DNA from: Rhodobacteraceae bacterium EL129
Lineage (GTDB): Bacteria; Pseudomonadota; Alphaproteobacteria; Rhodobacterales; Rhodobacteraceae
Assembly: GCA_900313005.1 (NCBI GenBank)
Contig: ONZJ01000002.1
Span: 2,124,996-2,188,995 of the forward strand
DNA: 64,000 nucleotides
Reading direction: 5' to 3'
The position numbers and the translations under genes were made by a program. The notes beneath the pieces are model-generated. The model saw only the letters and a list, made by a program, of their open reading frames with translations. It did not search any database and had not been told where the DNA came from. Shown one piece after another: positions 46,115 through 53,980 of this stretch. Numbering within the stretch: the stretch's first letter is position 1; every line of letters begins with the position of its first letter.

Positions 46115-47113
46115 ATGTCGGTTAACAAATGGACAAAGGCAAACAGGTTAACAGAGGTAATCACGCAAACGATTTCAAGTGAGAAAGTAGGCAGATTCCC
46201 CATGTTCAAAAAAGAACGTCTGGTTGATTTTGGAACAGAGTTTGAGCAACTTGATGATGATGACCCTATTTGGATGGTCACTACAACCAGCCGAACTGGT
46301 TTGGATAAAGAAGGTACAGGCTTTAGTTTCTACACAACAGAAGAAAAGGCCGAAGAAGCAGTTCGTTCAATGCCGGTCGGGACTATTACGGGAGATGGTT
46401 TCGGTTGGCCGATGCGTTTCAAAGAGATGTTCGGCAACACCACCTTCAACACGGTTAAAGGGTCCAGCGATCCACGATCGTTACTTTCACACATTTTTAT
46501 CAACCTAGCCGAAGACGCCGTGCATTATAAATGCTACGAAGCGCTTTCAAAGGCAGGAGTTATATCAGAGAAAAACTTCATGATATCACAGCATGTCATC
46601 GATTGGTTGGGAGATGAGCATGTTAAGTGGATGAAGGCTGAATTTGACGAGAATTGGTCTGTGGTTGGAGAATTGGAGTTCTGCATTAACCACTTCCCCG
46701 ATTCTTCTCTTGCAACGTTATCCGCCAAGTTGTTTTGCGCATATTTTGTTACTCATGATGATTTTTCTGTTGGGTACTATACCAAGGAAATCGAAGCTAT
46801 AGACGGTGGAACAGAGAATGCGGCGTTGCAATCGACGGAGTTAAGAAAGAAGGCCGGGTTAGCCGGTGGACAGGCTTCGCGAAAACGCAAATTGGCAAAT
46901 CTCGAAATTTTCATGGAAGAGATTGAGGCGCTTTCGGGCGCAGTTGGCCTAATCAACGAAAAGTTAATTCTCCAGCAAGCCAAAGAAGCCGCGCTGACAC
47001 GTTGCCAAACGATGCCGCATTCCCAAAAGACGCTTGAAGATTATGAAACTTACCTACGTTCGGAAGAGCCTTTCAAATCTCGATACCGAGCAGTTTTTCG
47101 AAAAAACGCTTAA
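46115..47113 (+). CDS. hypothetical island protein
   Basis: A 332-residue protein I do not recognise. The ATG at 46115 has GAGG about 7 bases ahead; a TTG two codons upstream is less likely. It is soluble, rich in acidic and aromatic residues, and has a Lys/Arg-rich patch (TELRKKAGLAGGQASRKRKL) around residue 250 followed by a probable helix. It is AT-richer than the chromosome. It lies between the integrase and the AlpA-like gene, the usual position for element-specific regulatory or replication accessory genes. Confidence 0.65.
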   Translation: MSVNKWTKANRLTEVITQTISSEKVGRFPMFKKERLVDFGTEFEQLDDDDPIWMVTTTSRTGLDKEGTGFSFYTTEEKAEEAVRSMPVGTITGDGFGWPMRFKEMFGNTTFNTVKGSSDPRSLLSHIFINLAEDAVHYKCYEALSKAGVISEKNFMISQHVIDWLGDEHVKWMKAEFDENWSVVGELEFCINHFPDSSLATLSAKLFCAYFVTHDDFSVGYYTKEIEAIDGGTENAALQSTELRKKAGLAGGQASRKRKLANLEIFMEEIEALSGAVGLINEKLILQQAKEAALTRCQTMPHSQKTLEDYETYLRSEEPFKSRYRAVFRKNA

Positions 47114-47147
47114 GCGATTAAGCGATTTCAAAATACGCTTAAGAACG
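47107..47147. promoter_or_regulatory. cluster of CGCTTAAG-type palindromes, possible operator
   Basis: CGCTTAAGCG (47107-47116), CGATTAAGCG (47115-47124) and CGCTTAAGAACG (47136-47147) are closely spaced half-site-like repeats between the hypothetical gene and the AlpA-like gene. They could bind the AlpA-like regulator or an excisionase. Confidence 0.4.
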
Positions 47148-47226
47148 CAGATAAAACTGGTGACAAGAAAACTGATCTGCTCATAATTCAGAACCATCGC
47201 AATCAATCCAACAGAAGGATTTACCG

Positions 47227-47436
47227 ATGGCTAAAATCTACGACGATGACCGCATTTACTTTCCTGACGAGCCAGAACTTCGCGTTTTGGGCGATCGCGA
47301 AAAGCTCGCACAATGGCGGCACCGGATGACCGGACCTGCCTTTATCCGTATCGGACGCCGCATCGGCTATCACGGTGTGGATTTGAACGCATATCTCAAC
47401 GCTCAACGCGTCGATCCAAATGGTGAGGCTGCCTAA
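47227..47436 (+). CDS. AlpA/excisionase-like DNA-binding protein
   Basis: A 69-residue protein with the short winged-HTH layout of AlpA-type regulators (L-A-Q-W-R-H-R-M-T-G-P-A-F-I-R-I-G-R-R-I, then GVDLNAYLN). AGAAGGA lies well placed before the ATG. Probably controls excision or expression of the island. It ends overlapping a short downstream frame (TAATG). Confidence 0.75.
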   Translation: MAKIYDDDRIYFPDEPELRVLGDREKLAQWRHRMTGPAFIRIGRRIGYHGVDLNAYLNAQRVDPNGEAA

Positions 47437-47627
47437 TGAAAAACCCCAACTCCGCGTGCGGGGCTGAGGCTTTTCGAGTGACATCAACTGCCACCGTGAC
47501 AAGTCCAGTTGATGCCACATCATGCCCTTCCCCTGCAACACATAATGAACGCCGGTTTCGCTGGTGCGGACTGAGCAACTCCGTTCAACCCATCACAATT
47601 CGCAAAGGGCGCATCGACTATGTCTAA
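47436..47627 (+). CDS. short hypothetical frame downstream of the AlpA-like gene
   Basis: 63 codons starting in a one-base overlap with the previous stop. The composition is Ser/Thr/Ala-rich with no domain. The coupling suggests it may be translated, but it could equally be chance. The front of it includes a CCCC...GGGG inverted repeat. Confidence 0.3.
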   Translation: MKNPNSACGAEAFRVTSTATVTSPVDATSCPSPATHNERRFRWCGLSNSVQPITIRKGRIDYV

Positions 47628-47668
47628 TCACTGGCACAGCAACCGCCCACGAGTTTGTGGGGTTCACA

Positions 47669-48178
47669 ATGGGTAAGGGCAAGAGACCATCAGAGGGACA
47701 ATACGTTCCCCTGCCCTATGCTCAGCTCAAATCAGCAGCATGGCGATCCCTTTCGGGGGCCGCTGTCAAAGTCTGTCTGGAATTGCACACGCGTTACAAC
47801 GGCGGCAACAACGGCAACGTGCGCCTTTCTATGAACGAGGCGGTTTCGGCGCTTGGCATCTCGAAAGGAACTGCACAACGGGCCTTTGTAGAGCTTCAGG
47901 AAAAGGGATTCATCGCCCTGCAAAAGCCCGGCACCTGGTATCACAGACGCGCCCACGAATGGCGGCTGACCACCAAGCCCATGCAGACAGCGACAGGCAA
48001 ACAGCCAGCAACAAACGACTGGAGAAGCTGGCGACCAAAAACAAAAGCCGGTCCATCAGAGTACCCGTCGCACAAGCGCATGGGACCACCACGAAACCCA
48101 AGCCTCGCCTCTGGGTCCACCAGAGAACCCGTCAGAGCCAAATCCAGCAAGTCGCTGGGTACTCAGGTGGGACACTAA
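47669..48178 (+). CDS. helix-turn-helix protein of the mobile element
   Basis: A 169-residue basic protein, start ATG at 47669 with GTGGGG ahead. Residues ~20-105 form a winged HTH of the kind seen in phage replication or repressor proteins (WRSLSGAAVKVCLELHTRYN, then GISKGTAQRAFVELQEKGFI). The C-terminal ~60 residues are low-complexity and basic. A role in replication initiation or regulation of the element is plausible. Confidence 0.65.
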   Translation: MGKGKRPSEGQYVPLPYAQLKSAAWRSLSGAAVKVCLELHTRYNGGNNGNVRLSMNEAVSALGISKGTAQRAFVELQEKGFIALQKPGTWYHRRAHEWRLTTKPMQTATGKQPATNDWRSWRPKTKAGPSEYPSHKRMGPPRNPSLASGSTREPVRAKSSKSLGTQVGH

Positions 48179-48208
48179 TACTAACCACTCACATGGAAGG
48201 AACGCCTC

Positions 48209-48730
48209 ATGGCGAACGACGCCGAGAAAATAAGCGAAGGTCAGAAACCCCTTCGCCCTTATCCGAAGATCGAAAAGAAAGCGGAGGGAAAATACAACGC
48301 AGTTTGCGGTCGCGATGTCAGCATTTCCAAGCTCATGGGAATGCGAACGCACGATGCGGCCAGCGGTGTCTATATCTCTGCGATTGGCGCGCTGGGTAAG
48401 GAGGCCGAAAAGTACAGCACATTCATGTCGGCAATGTATGCTGAGCTTGAACCGCGTGATGCGATCGAGGCCATGTTGGTGACACAGATGACCGCAACCC
48501 ATGTGGCAATGACAACGCTGATTGAACGGATGACCCACCAGAACTCTACCGATGTTCGCGAAAGCTTAGAGCGGTCTGTGACCCGCCTCAGCCGGACTTA
48601 TCTGGCCCAGGTGGATGCGTTAAAGAAATACCGTGCGAAGGCGCAGCAGGTGGTTCGGGTGGAGCGTGTCACGGTCAACGAAGGTGGGCAGGCCATTGTG
48701 GGCGACGTGACGCGACAGAGGGAGGGTTGA
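48209..48730 (+). CDS. conserved mobile-element protein, function unknown
   Basis: 173 residues, well-placed GGAAGGA ribosome site. The mostly helical centre (AIEAMLVTQMTATHVAMTTL, then LSRTYLAQVDALKKYRAKA) resembles small proteins found beside terminase-like or zinc-ribbon genes in alphaproteobacterial prophages. The end overlaps the next start region. Confidence 0.6.
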   Translation: MANDAEKISEGQKPLRPYPKIEKKAEGKYNAVCGRDVSISKLMGMRTHDAASGVYISAIGALGKEAEKYSTFMSAMYAELEPRDAIEAMLVTQMTATHVAMTTLIERMTHQNSTDVRESLERSVTRLSRTYLAQVDALKKYRAKAQQVVRVERVTVNEGGQAIVGDVTRQREG

Positions 48731-48732
48731 GT

Positions 48733-49008
48733 GTGAAAAGTGACGATAACCCCATAAACCCTGTTCAAAGGCTCAGAGATGCGCCCAGATGCCGCGCTAC
48801 GGCCAAAAGCACAGGGCAGCGTTGCCAATGCCCTTCTAAGCAGGGATGGAACGTCTGCCGATTGCACGGCGCTGGTGGTGGAGCGCCAACCGGCCCGGCC
48901 CACCCTAACTATCGGCATGGGTTGAGAACCAAGGAAATGCACCATGCGCGGCGGTTGGTTTCCCTTCTAGGCAAAGAAACCAAAGGGCTTGTCGATTCAT
49001 TGAAGTAG
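48733..49008 (+). CDS. small Cys/His zinc-ribbon-like mobile-element protein
   Basis: 91 residues from the GTG at 48733 (GGAGGG 6 bases ahead; TTG at 48727 also possible). The pattern C-R-A-T-A-K-S-T-G-Q-R-C-Q-C-P ... C-R-L-H-G-A-G-G-G matches the small HGG-containing zinc proteins common in alphaproteobacterial prophages, usually beside the preceding type of gene. Function unknown. Confidence 0.65.
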   Translation: MKSDDNPINPVQRLRDAPRCRATAKSTGQRCQCPSKQGWNVCRLHGAGGGAPTGPAHPNYRHGLRTKEMHHARRLVSLLGKETKGLVDSLK

Positions 49009-49307
49009 AATGCTCGTAACCACAGCAAATGGCAGATTCAAGCATTTTGCGACATATGATCGTTGCGTAGTTTTCTGTGGGAGATGGCGGAAAGCGGTCG
49101 TCCGCTGCTGGTGCGAGATGAAGCTGCTGATAGCACCATAGCCGACATTCGCCTTTGCACATGGACACCGTAAACTTCACACCTAAGGATTTATACGACT
49201 CTTGCGAGTTCAACTGATAACAGAGGAATATCTGAGCAAATCATGGTTGCATTTCATTGGTAACAACGAGCAGCTAGGTTTGGGATCAATTGATAAGGGA
49301 TTCAGGT
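49009..49307. other. gap before the GHKL ATPase gene
   Basis: 299 AT-rich bases without a supported gene. It should contain the promoter of the two-gene cargo; no clear -35/-10 pair stands out. Confidence 0.45.
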
Positions 49308-51272
49308 ATGGTTGAAACAGGTTGGTTGTCAGACCCAATTGGACGCATCAATAATCTTTCGCTTGCCCCCTCGCCAAAAAACACGCTCCAGCCGATGTTC
49401 GAGGCGCTGATGAACTCGATACATGCTATCGGGGAACGCTTCGGCAACGACCGCCTTGCTTCAGGCGTCATCGACATCGAGATGACCCAAAATGGCGAAG
49501 GTTCTTATACGGGGTTCATCATAACGGATAACGGCATCGGGCTGAATTTGGACAACATGATTTCCTTCAGGAAGTCTGACTCGATGAAGAAGGTGAAATT
49601 CGGAGGGAAGGGCGTAGGCCGTCTTCTGTGGCTGAAGGTCGCCGACAAGGTTGGGGTATCAAGCAAGTATGTTTCAGATGGTGGTATTGCATCGATACAA
49701 TTCGATTTTGTGGCTGACCCAAGTGAACCGATATCAAACCTGGTCGAAGGGGCCACAGCGGGAGATGTTGGCACAACCGTTAGACTTACGCCCCTAAAAA
49801 TTGCATATGCCCTCCATATCCCTGTCAAGCTTGAGACCATCGCAGTCAGGACTGTTGCGCATTTTATCAACTACTTTGTCAACATTGACTGCCCGAAGAT
49901 TATACTGATGGATTCCGAGAGTAGCATCGTTTTATTTGACCAGTTCACCGAAGACATGGTGCGTGACAAGACCTACCCGATCAAAGTTCAGGTCGATGGT
50001 GAAGAACGAAAGCTGTCACTCAACTGCTTCCTCGTCCCAAAGAAATACTCAGATGATGAGACGGGGACGAACGGTTTGTTCTTCGGCGCACATGGACGAG
50101 CAGTGAAGCGTCATGAAATGGATAGCGTGATCGGCCTGAAAGCCATCGACGGGAAATATGCGTTCTTCGGATATCTTGAAGGACCGATGCTGAATGAATC
50201 CGTCAACGATACTCGCACAGAGTTCTCACTAGGGGATGACACCATAGATGACCTAAAGCGGGAATGCATCATCGGGATGCAGGATTTCTTGCTGGTGGAG
50301 ATTGATAAGGTTCGAGATCGACAAATTCAGACCATCGTAGATGTGCGTAACGAACACTTGCGCTTCTACAACATTGCAAAGGACCCCGCTGAGATTGCCA
50401 GCAAGATGTCATTGGCAACACAAAAAGACGAAGACATCTTTGTAGAACTATCCCGTCACTCCCTTCGACAATACAAGAAGGCCAGACGCCAGTTCGCCGA
50501 AGCCAAGTCTAAAGACCTGCCTGACATCGACCAAAAGGCCAAGGAATATGTTTCGGAGTTACAGGACGAGTCTTTGTCATCGCTGGCCGAATATATCTAC
50601 AAGCGAAAGTTGATCCTCGACATGTTCGAAGACCGATCTGGATTCGACGACATTGACGCGGAGAAAGCGCACTATGAGAAGGTGGTACATGAGCTAATTT
50701 GCCCACTCGGTTCGACCAAGAGTGACCTGGACTATGAAGATCATAATCTTTGGATCATTGATGATCGACTGGCATTCTATTCTTACTTCAATTCGGACAA
50801 GCAACTGAAAGCTCAGGCTGATAGCATCGACAAACGTCGCCCCGATATCACACTGTTCGATCTTGGCATGGGGTTTGAAAAAGGGGCATCCCTCGAACCG
50901 ATCACAATCATCGAGTTCAAGCGTCCAAAGCGTGACGACTATACTATGTCAGACAATCCGTTCACGCAGGTGCAGGACTATGTGAAAGAACTACGAAGTG
51001 CTGGTGAGGCGAACAGGTTTGACGGGCGGATGATACGCCCCATTGATCCCGACACACCGTTCATGTGCCAAATCATTGCCGATGACACAGCAAGCCTGCG
51101 GGATGTGATGGATAGGCTAAATGGCTTCTACAAGAAGGCTGGATCGAAGTCGTACTACCGTTGGGACAGCCATTTCAGAATCTTCATGGAAGTCACTTCG
51201 TACTCTGATCTCATTTCTGGTGCGAAAGCTCGTCACGCCGCCTTCTTTGATAAGCTGGGTGTCTCGCCGTAG
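49308..51272 (+). CDS. GHKL-type ATPase with C-terminal PD-(D/E)xK-like region
   Basis: 654-residue protein (ATG at 49308, AAGGGA ahead). The N-terminus is a GHKL/HATPase fold: N-box EALMNSIHA (Glu32, Asn36), G1 DNGIGL (74-79), G2 GGKGVGR (99-105) and GTTVRL (155-160). No histidine-kinase phosphoacceptor domain is seen, so it resembles MORC/MutL/Hsp90-style ATPases. The centre is helical. Near the C-terminus, R-R-P-D-I-T-L-F-D (Asp513) and IIEFKRPKRDD (Glu536-x-Lys538) suggest a PD-(D/E)xK nuclease core. It precedes a second nuclease-like gene. Its AT-richness and island position point to acquired defence cargo. Confidence 0.75.
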   Translation: MVETGWLSDPIGRINNLSLAPSPKNTLQPMFEALMNSIHAIGERFGNDRLASGVIDIEMTQNGEGSYTGFIITDNGIGLNLDNMISFRKSDSMKKVKFGGKGVGRLLWLKVADKVGVSSKYVSDGGIASIQFDFVADPSEPISNLVEGATAGDVGTTVRLTPLKIAYALHIPVKLETIAVRTVAHFINYFVNIDCPKIILMDSESSIVLFDQFTEDMVRDKTYPIKVQVDGEERKLSLNCFLVPKKYSDDETGTNGLFFGAHGRAVKRHEMDSVIGLKAIDGKYAFFGYLEGPMLNESVNDTRTEFSLGDDTIDDLKRECIIGMQDFLLVEIDKVRDRQIQTIVDVRNEHLRFYNIAKDPAEIASKMSLATQKDEDIFVELSRHSLRQYKKARRQFAEAKSKDLPDIDQKAKEYVSELQDESLSSLAEYIYKRKLILDMFEDRSGFDDIDAEKAHYEKVVHELICPLGSTKSDLDYEDHNLWIIDDRLAFYSYFNSDKQLKAQADSIDKRRPDITLFDLGMGFEKGASLEPITIIEFKRPKRDDYTMSDNPFTQVQDYVKELRSAGEANRFDGRMIRPIDPDTPFMCQIIADDTASLRDVMDRLNGFYKKAGSKSYYRWDSHFRIFMEVTSYSDLISGAKARHAAFFDKLGVSP

Positions 51273-51416
51273 TTGGTTGGCTTACCCATTTTGAGGCCTA
51301 ATTTTGAAGAGCTGCATCGAAGCAAAGATAGACATTGGGAATGTTCGGATTGGGCCTCCTTCCCATCGTCGGAAATTTCGTATCTCGATTCAGGCATTAG
51401 CAAGGAAACCTTTATC

Positions 51417-52769
51417 ATGACCGACCGAAGCCCCCTTTGGATCGCCCCCCGAACAGGGCAGGATTGGATTTGCGACGATACCAAGCGGGCTGTCGAATGG
51501 CTTAAATCGTTTGTCCCCGAAGCTGAAATGGCAAAGCGACTTCAAAAATGCCGACAGACTTACCTAGGCAATCGTGAGCGTTGGGAAGAGGGGCAAGATG
51601 TCGAGATATTTGACAAAAAAGATGAGATGGCTTGGTTCATCTTTCAAGCGGAGACATATGCGATTGGCCGGGAGTTTTGGGTGCCGGATGAAGCAGCCCG
51701 GATCGTCCCCTACCTCCAAAAAATCGGTCGGGACCTCAATCATCTGAAAAAAGTAGATGGCGTTGAGAAACGTGGGAAGCGGCTCATGACCTCCGAGCGC
51801 AGTCAACCTGAAGGAGGAATTTACGAGTTGCTTGTTGCTGGGGCCTACATACGGCACGGCTGGTCAACTGTTGCATTCGTGGATGAAACGCCAGGCCACG
51901 GACGAACCCCAGACTTGCATGTTTCTAAACCTGGAACTCGATGGGCTGTAGAGTGCAAGCGCATCATGCGTTCGGGATATGCGGCAAGAGAGGAAGAGGC
52001 AGGTAAACGTCTTGCATCCAAGGTCCATGAACTGAGTGAAAGTAGTGGGCAGTCTTTCGTCTTGGACGTTCGATTTCATGAAGAATTGGATGCATACGAG
52101 GAATCCTATCTGAAAGATCGAATTGAGGCATTGCTTCCTTTGGATGGCACTGTGGAGAACTCTGACGGTCGAACGGATATCCGCCTTCGACCAGTCCAAT
52201 GGGATCTAGTTCGCTCAATTATGAGCTCTGATTTCATTTACATTGGTTCAACCCGAATGATGGAGATTATCAGTGGCGAACATGAGCATGGTGCGTCCCA
52301 TTCCCTGAATGTGAAGTGTCGCCGTGCTGAATCTAAGCCATCTTATGCTGATGTGATTTACCATGCTTCTTTGGTGAACTGGGCGAGCTTTTCGCCAGCG
52401 GCTCAACGAGCTAAGGCCGATCACTTCAAAAGAAAAATTGCTAGCGCCGAAGGTCAACTCCCTGATGACCGCCCCGGTGTGGTGCATGTCGGTATGGAAA
52501 GCTTGGGCCAACAGATGATTGACCAACGTCGGCACTTCCAAAACCACCTAATCGCACGGAATTTCACAAATTCAACTTCACGGCTACGTTGGATTTATGG
52601 AAACTACTTCCAGGTGGAGGTTACAACCCGACAGGATGAATCCTGCGCTATGGAAGAGTCGATGGCTCCTTATCGGATTGGAACACATAGGACCAAGGAG
52701 CCATTGCCGGGTCACCTACTAATTGCTGACGACCAAGATGCTGTCGAAGGGCTTCACTGGAACCTTTAG
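51417..52769 (+). CDS. protein with PD-(D/E)xK nuclease-like core
   Basis: 450 residues from the ATG at 51417 (AAGGA ahead; an earlier in-frame TTG directly follows the previous stop but lacks a ribosome site). Residues 130-185 show a restriction-endonuclease-like core: Glu137 (GGIYELLVAGAY), Asp166 (GRTPDLHV) and Glu179-Cys-Lys181 (WAVECKR). The flanking regions have no recognised domain. It follows the GHKL ATPase gene by 144 bases on the same strand, suggesting they work as a pair. There is no methylase nearby. Confidence 0.7.
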   Translation: MTDRSPLWIAPRTGQDWICDDTKRAVEWLKSFVPEAEMAKRLQKCRQTYLGNRERWEEGQDVEIFDKKDEMAWFIFQAETYAIGREFWVPDEAARIVPYLQKIGRDLNHLKKVDGVEKRGKRLMTSERSQPEGGIYELLVAGAYIRHGWSTVAFVDETPGHGRTPDLHVSKPGTRWAVECKRIMRSGYAAREEEAGKRLASKVHELSESSGQSFVLDVRFHEELDAYEESYLKDRIEALLPLDGTVENSDGRTDIRLRPVQWDLVRSIMSSDFIYIGSTRMMEIISGEHEHGASHSLNVKCRRAESKPSYADVIYHASLVNWASFSPAAQRAKADHFKRKIASAEGQLPDDRPGVVHVGMESLGQQMIDQRRHFQNHLIARNFTNSTSRLRWIYGNYFQVEVTTRQDESCAMEESMAPYRIGTHRTKEPLPGHLLIADDQDAVEGLHWNL

Positions 52770-53065
52770 AAACCGGAAAGTAACATGTTGTTGTTCGCAA
52801 AGGTTAGCCCCTCAAATTGCCGCGCATTCGACTAACGTCCGCTTCGGGGAAGCTGCGACGCGGCGTTGTTCGTGATAGTCAATGTCCGGAATGGGCCGCT
52901 CCCTGATCATGTCGGGCTGGCGCATCCATCAGTTGCTGCGTTGCCTCCAACTTCTGCTGTGAGCCCATGCTTCGTCCGCTCGGCCGTCAGGGGCAACTGT
53001 CACAACCATTTTGGGAAAACCTGTAAATCTGATATCGTTTGAGAATAGGTAATCAGGAGACCGAG
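52770..53065. other. gap with degenerate repeat
   Basis: 296 bases after the nuclease-like gene. It contains the repeat copy at 52834-52856 and what look like decayed sequences. The promoter of the next gene may lie just before 53050. Confidence 0.4.
52834..52856. repeat. AACGTCCGsTTCGGGG repeat, copy 1
   Basis: AACGTCCGCTTCGGGGAAGC plus TGC; only one base differs from 60994-61016. A more distant copy is at 57413-57450. Confidence 0.55.
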
Positions 53066-53497
53066 ATGAACAAATTTATCTGTATAACCCTTTTGGTGCT
53101 GGCATTTATAGTAAATGCCCAAAGCGGTAACGCCCAAAGTGTAGATGAACTGCGGCAGAAGGTTCGCGAACTAGACGGTCGTGTTACTCAACTAGAGACG
53201 ATTATCATACCGGCGCTAGAAACTTCTATTGGTGAAAACCAAGTAGATGTAATCAACCTGCAAAACCGGCAACCGAAGTTGGCGTGTAGATATACACCGG
53301 GTGAGCGAAATAATCTCAACCAGATTGAAACGACCTGCAAGCCGGGTGAGATTTCTATTGCCAGCGATATAGCGGTCGGTGGTCATCAAATTCGCCCAAG
53401 ATTGGCTGTTGGGTCTGATGTGGTTGGGCAAGAGTTTTCGTGTACGGGCGTAGGTGGCGGCCAGTGTATGACGTTTTGTTGTAAAGTTCGATGGTGA
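53066..53497 (+). CDS. small secreted coiled-coil protein, hypothetical
   Basis: 143 residues, ATG at 53066 with CAGGAG ahead. A Sec signal peptide is clear (MNKFICITLLVLAFIVNAQS, cleavage near NAQ-SVDE). It is followed by a short coiled coil (VDELRQKVRELDGRVTQLET) and a Cys-containing C-terminal half with at least five Cys (including GGGQCMTFCC). Likely periplasmic or secreted and disulphide-bonded. No family is recognised. Confidence 0.6.
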   Translation: MNKFICITLLVLAFIVNAQSGNAQSVDELRQKVRELDGRVTQLETIIIPALETSIGENQVDVINLQNRQPKLACRYTPGERNNLNQIETTCKPGEISIASDIAVGGHQIRPRLAVGSDVVGQEFSCTGVGGGQCMTFCCKVRW

Positions 53498-53980
53498 AGC
53501 ATTTTTAGCTTTCTCAGCAATCCCGGCCTGTCCGTCGTCAGGGTTTTTGGGTCCAATGGCGGCCAAAATCCAACGTTTGTGTCACCGGCGCAAAGGATCG
53601 TTTTGACCAACTTCCTGAAAGCGGTCTTTGAGGTTACTGCTGCGGGCTTCCGCTTCGTCCGCAGATTGAGAGTTCGATAATCTTTGGATTTTGCTGGCGC
53701 GGCGAATGACCGGTAAGCGGGCTGCGACCGCAGAAACTAGATGTTAGGGTGGACGGCAGGTTTGGGCCGTGCATGGCGAAGAAAGAGCCGCTCGCAGCAA
53801 TCCAGATTGGAGGCAGTGCACCTGTTGCTCGGGAGATATAGGTGCACTGCAAGTCACGCCGACTTTGGTTTACTATAAAGCCAACCAGAAAGCCGACGTG
53901 ATTGTATCAAAACGCCTGAGGCCCACTTGGTTTGTTTAGCGCGGAACTCTTGCCGTTTGAACCGCACTAATCAATGACGA
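53498..53980. other. 483-base gap without a supported gene
   Basis: Looks like decayed mobile or genic DNA. The only strong structure is the inverted repeat at 53813-53850. No open frame has a ribosome site plus sensible protein composition. Confidence 0.5.
53813..53850. repeat. 11-base perfect inverted repeat
   Basis: GCAGTGCACCT (53813-53823) and AGGTGCACTGC (53840-53850) with a 16-base loop. No T-run follows on either strand, so a terminator is unlikely. It may be a recombination or protein-binding site. Confidence 0.55.

Noticed and set aside
48905..49213. Minus-strand frame of about 100 codons
   Set aside because: Overlaps a better-supported plus-strand gene and has no ribosome site or domain.
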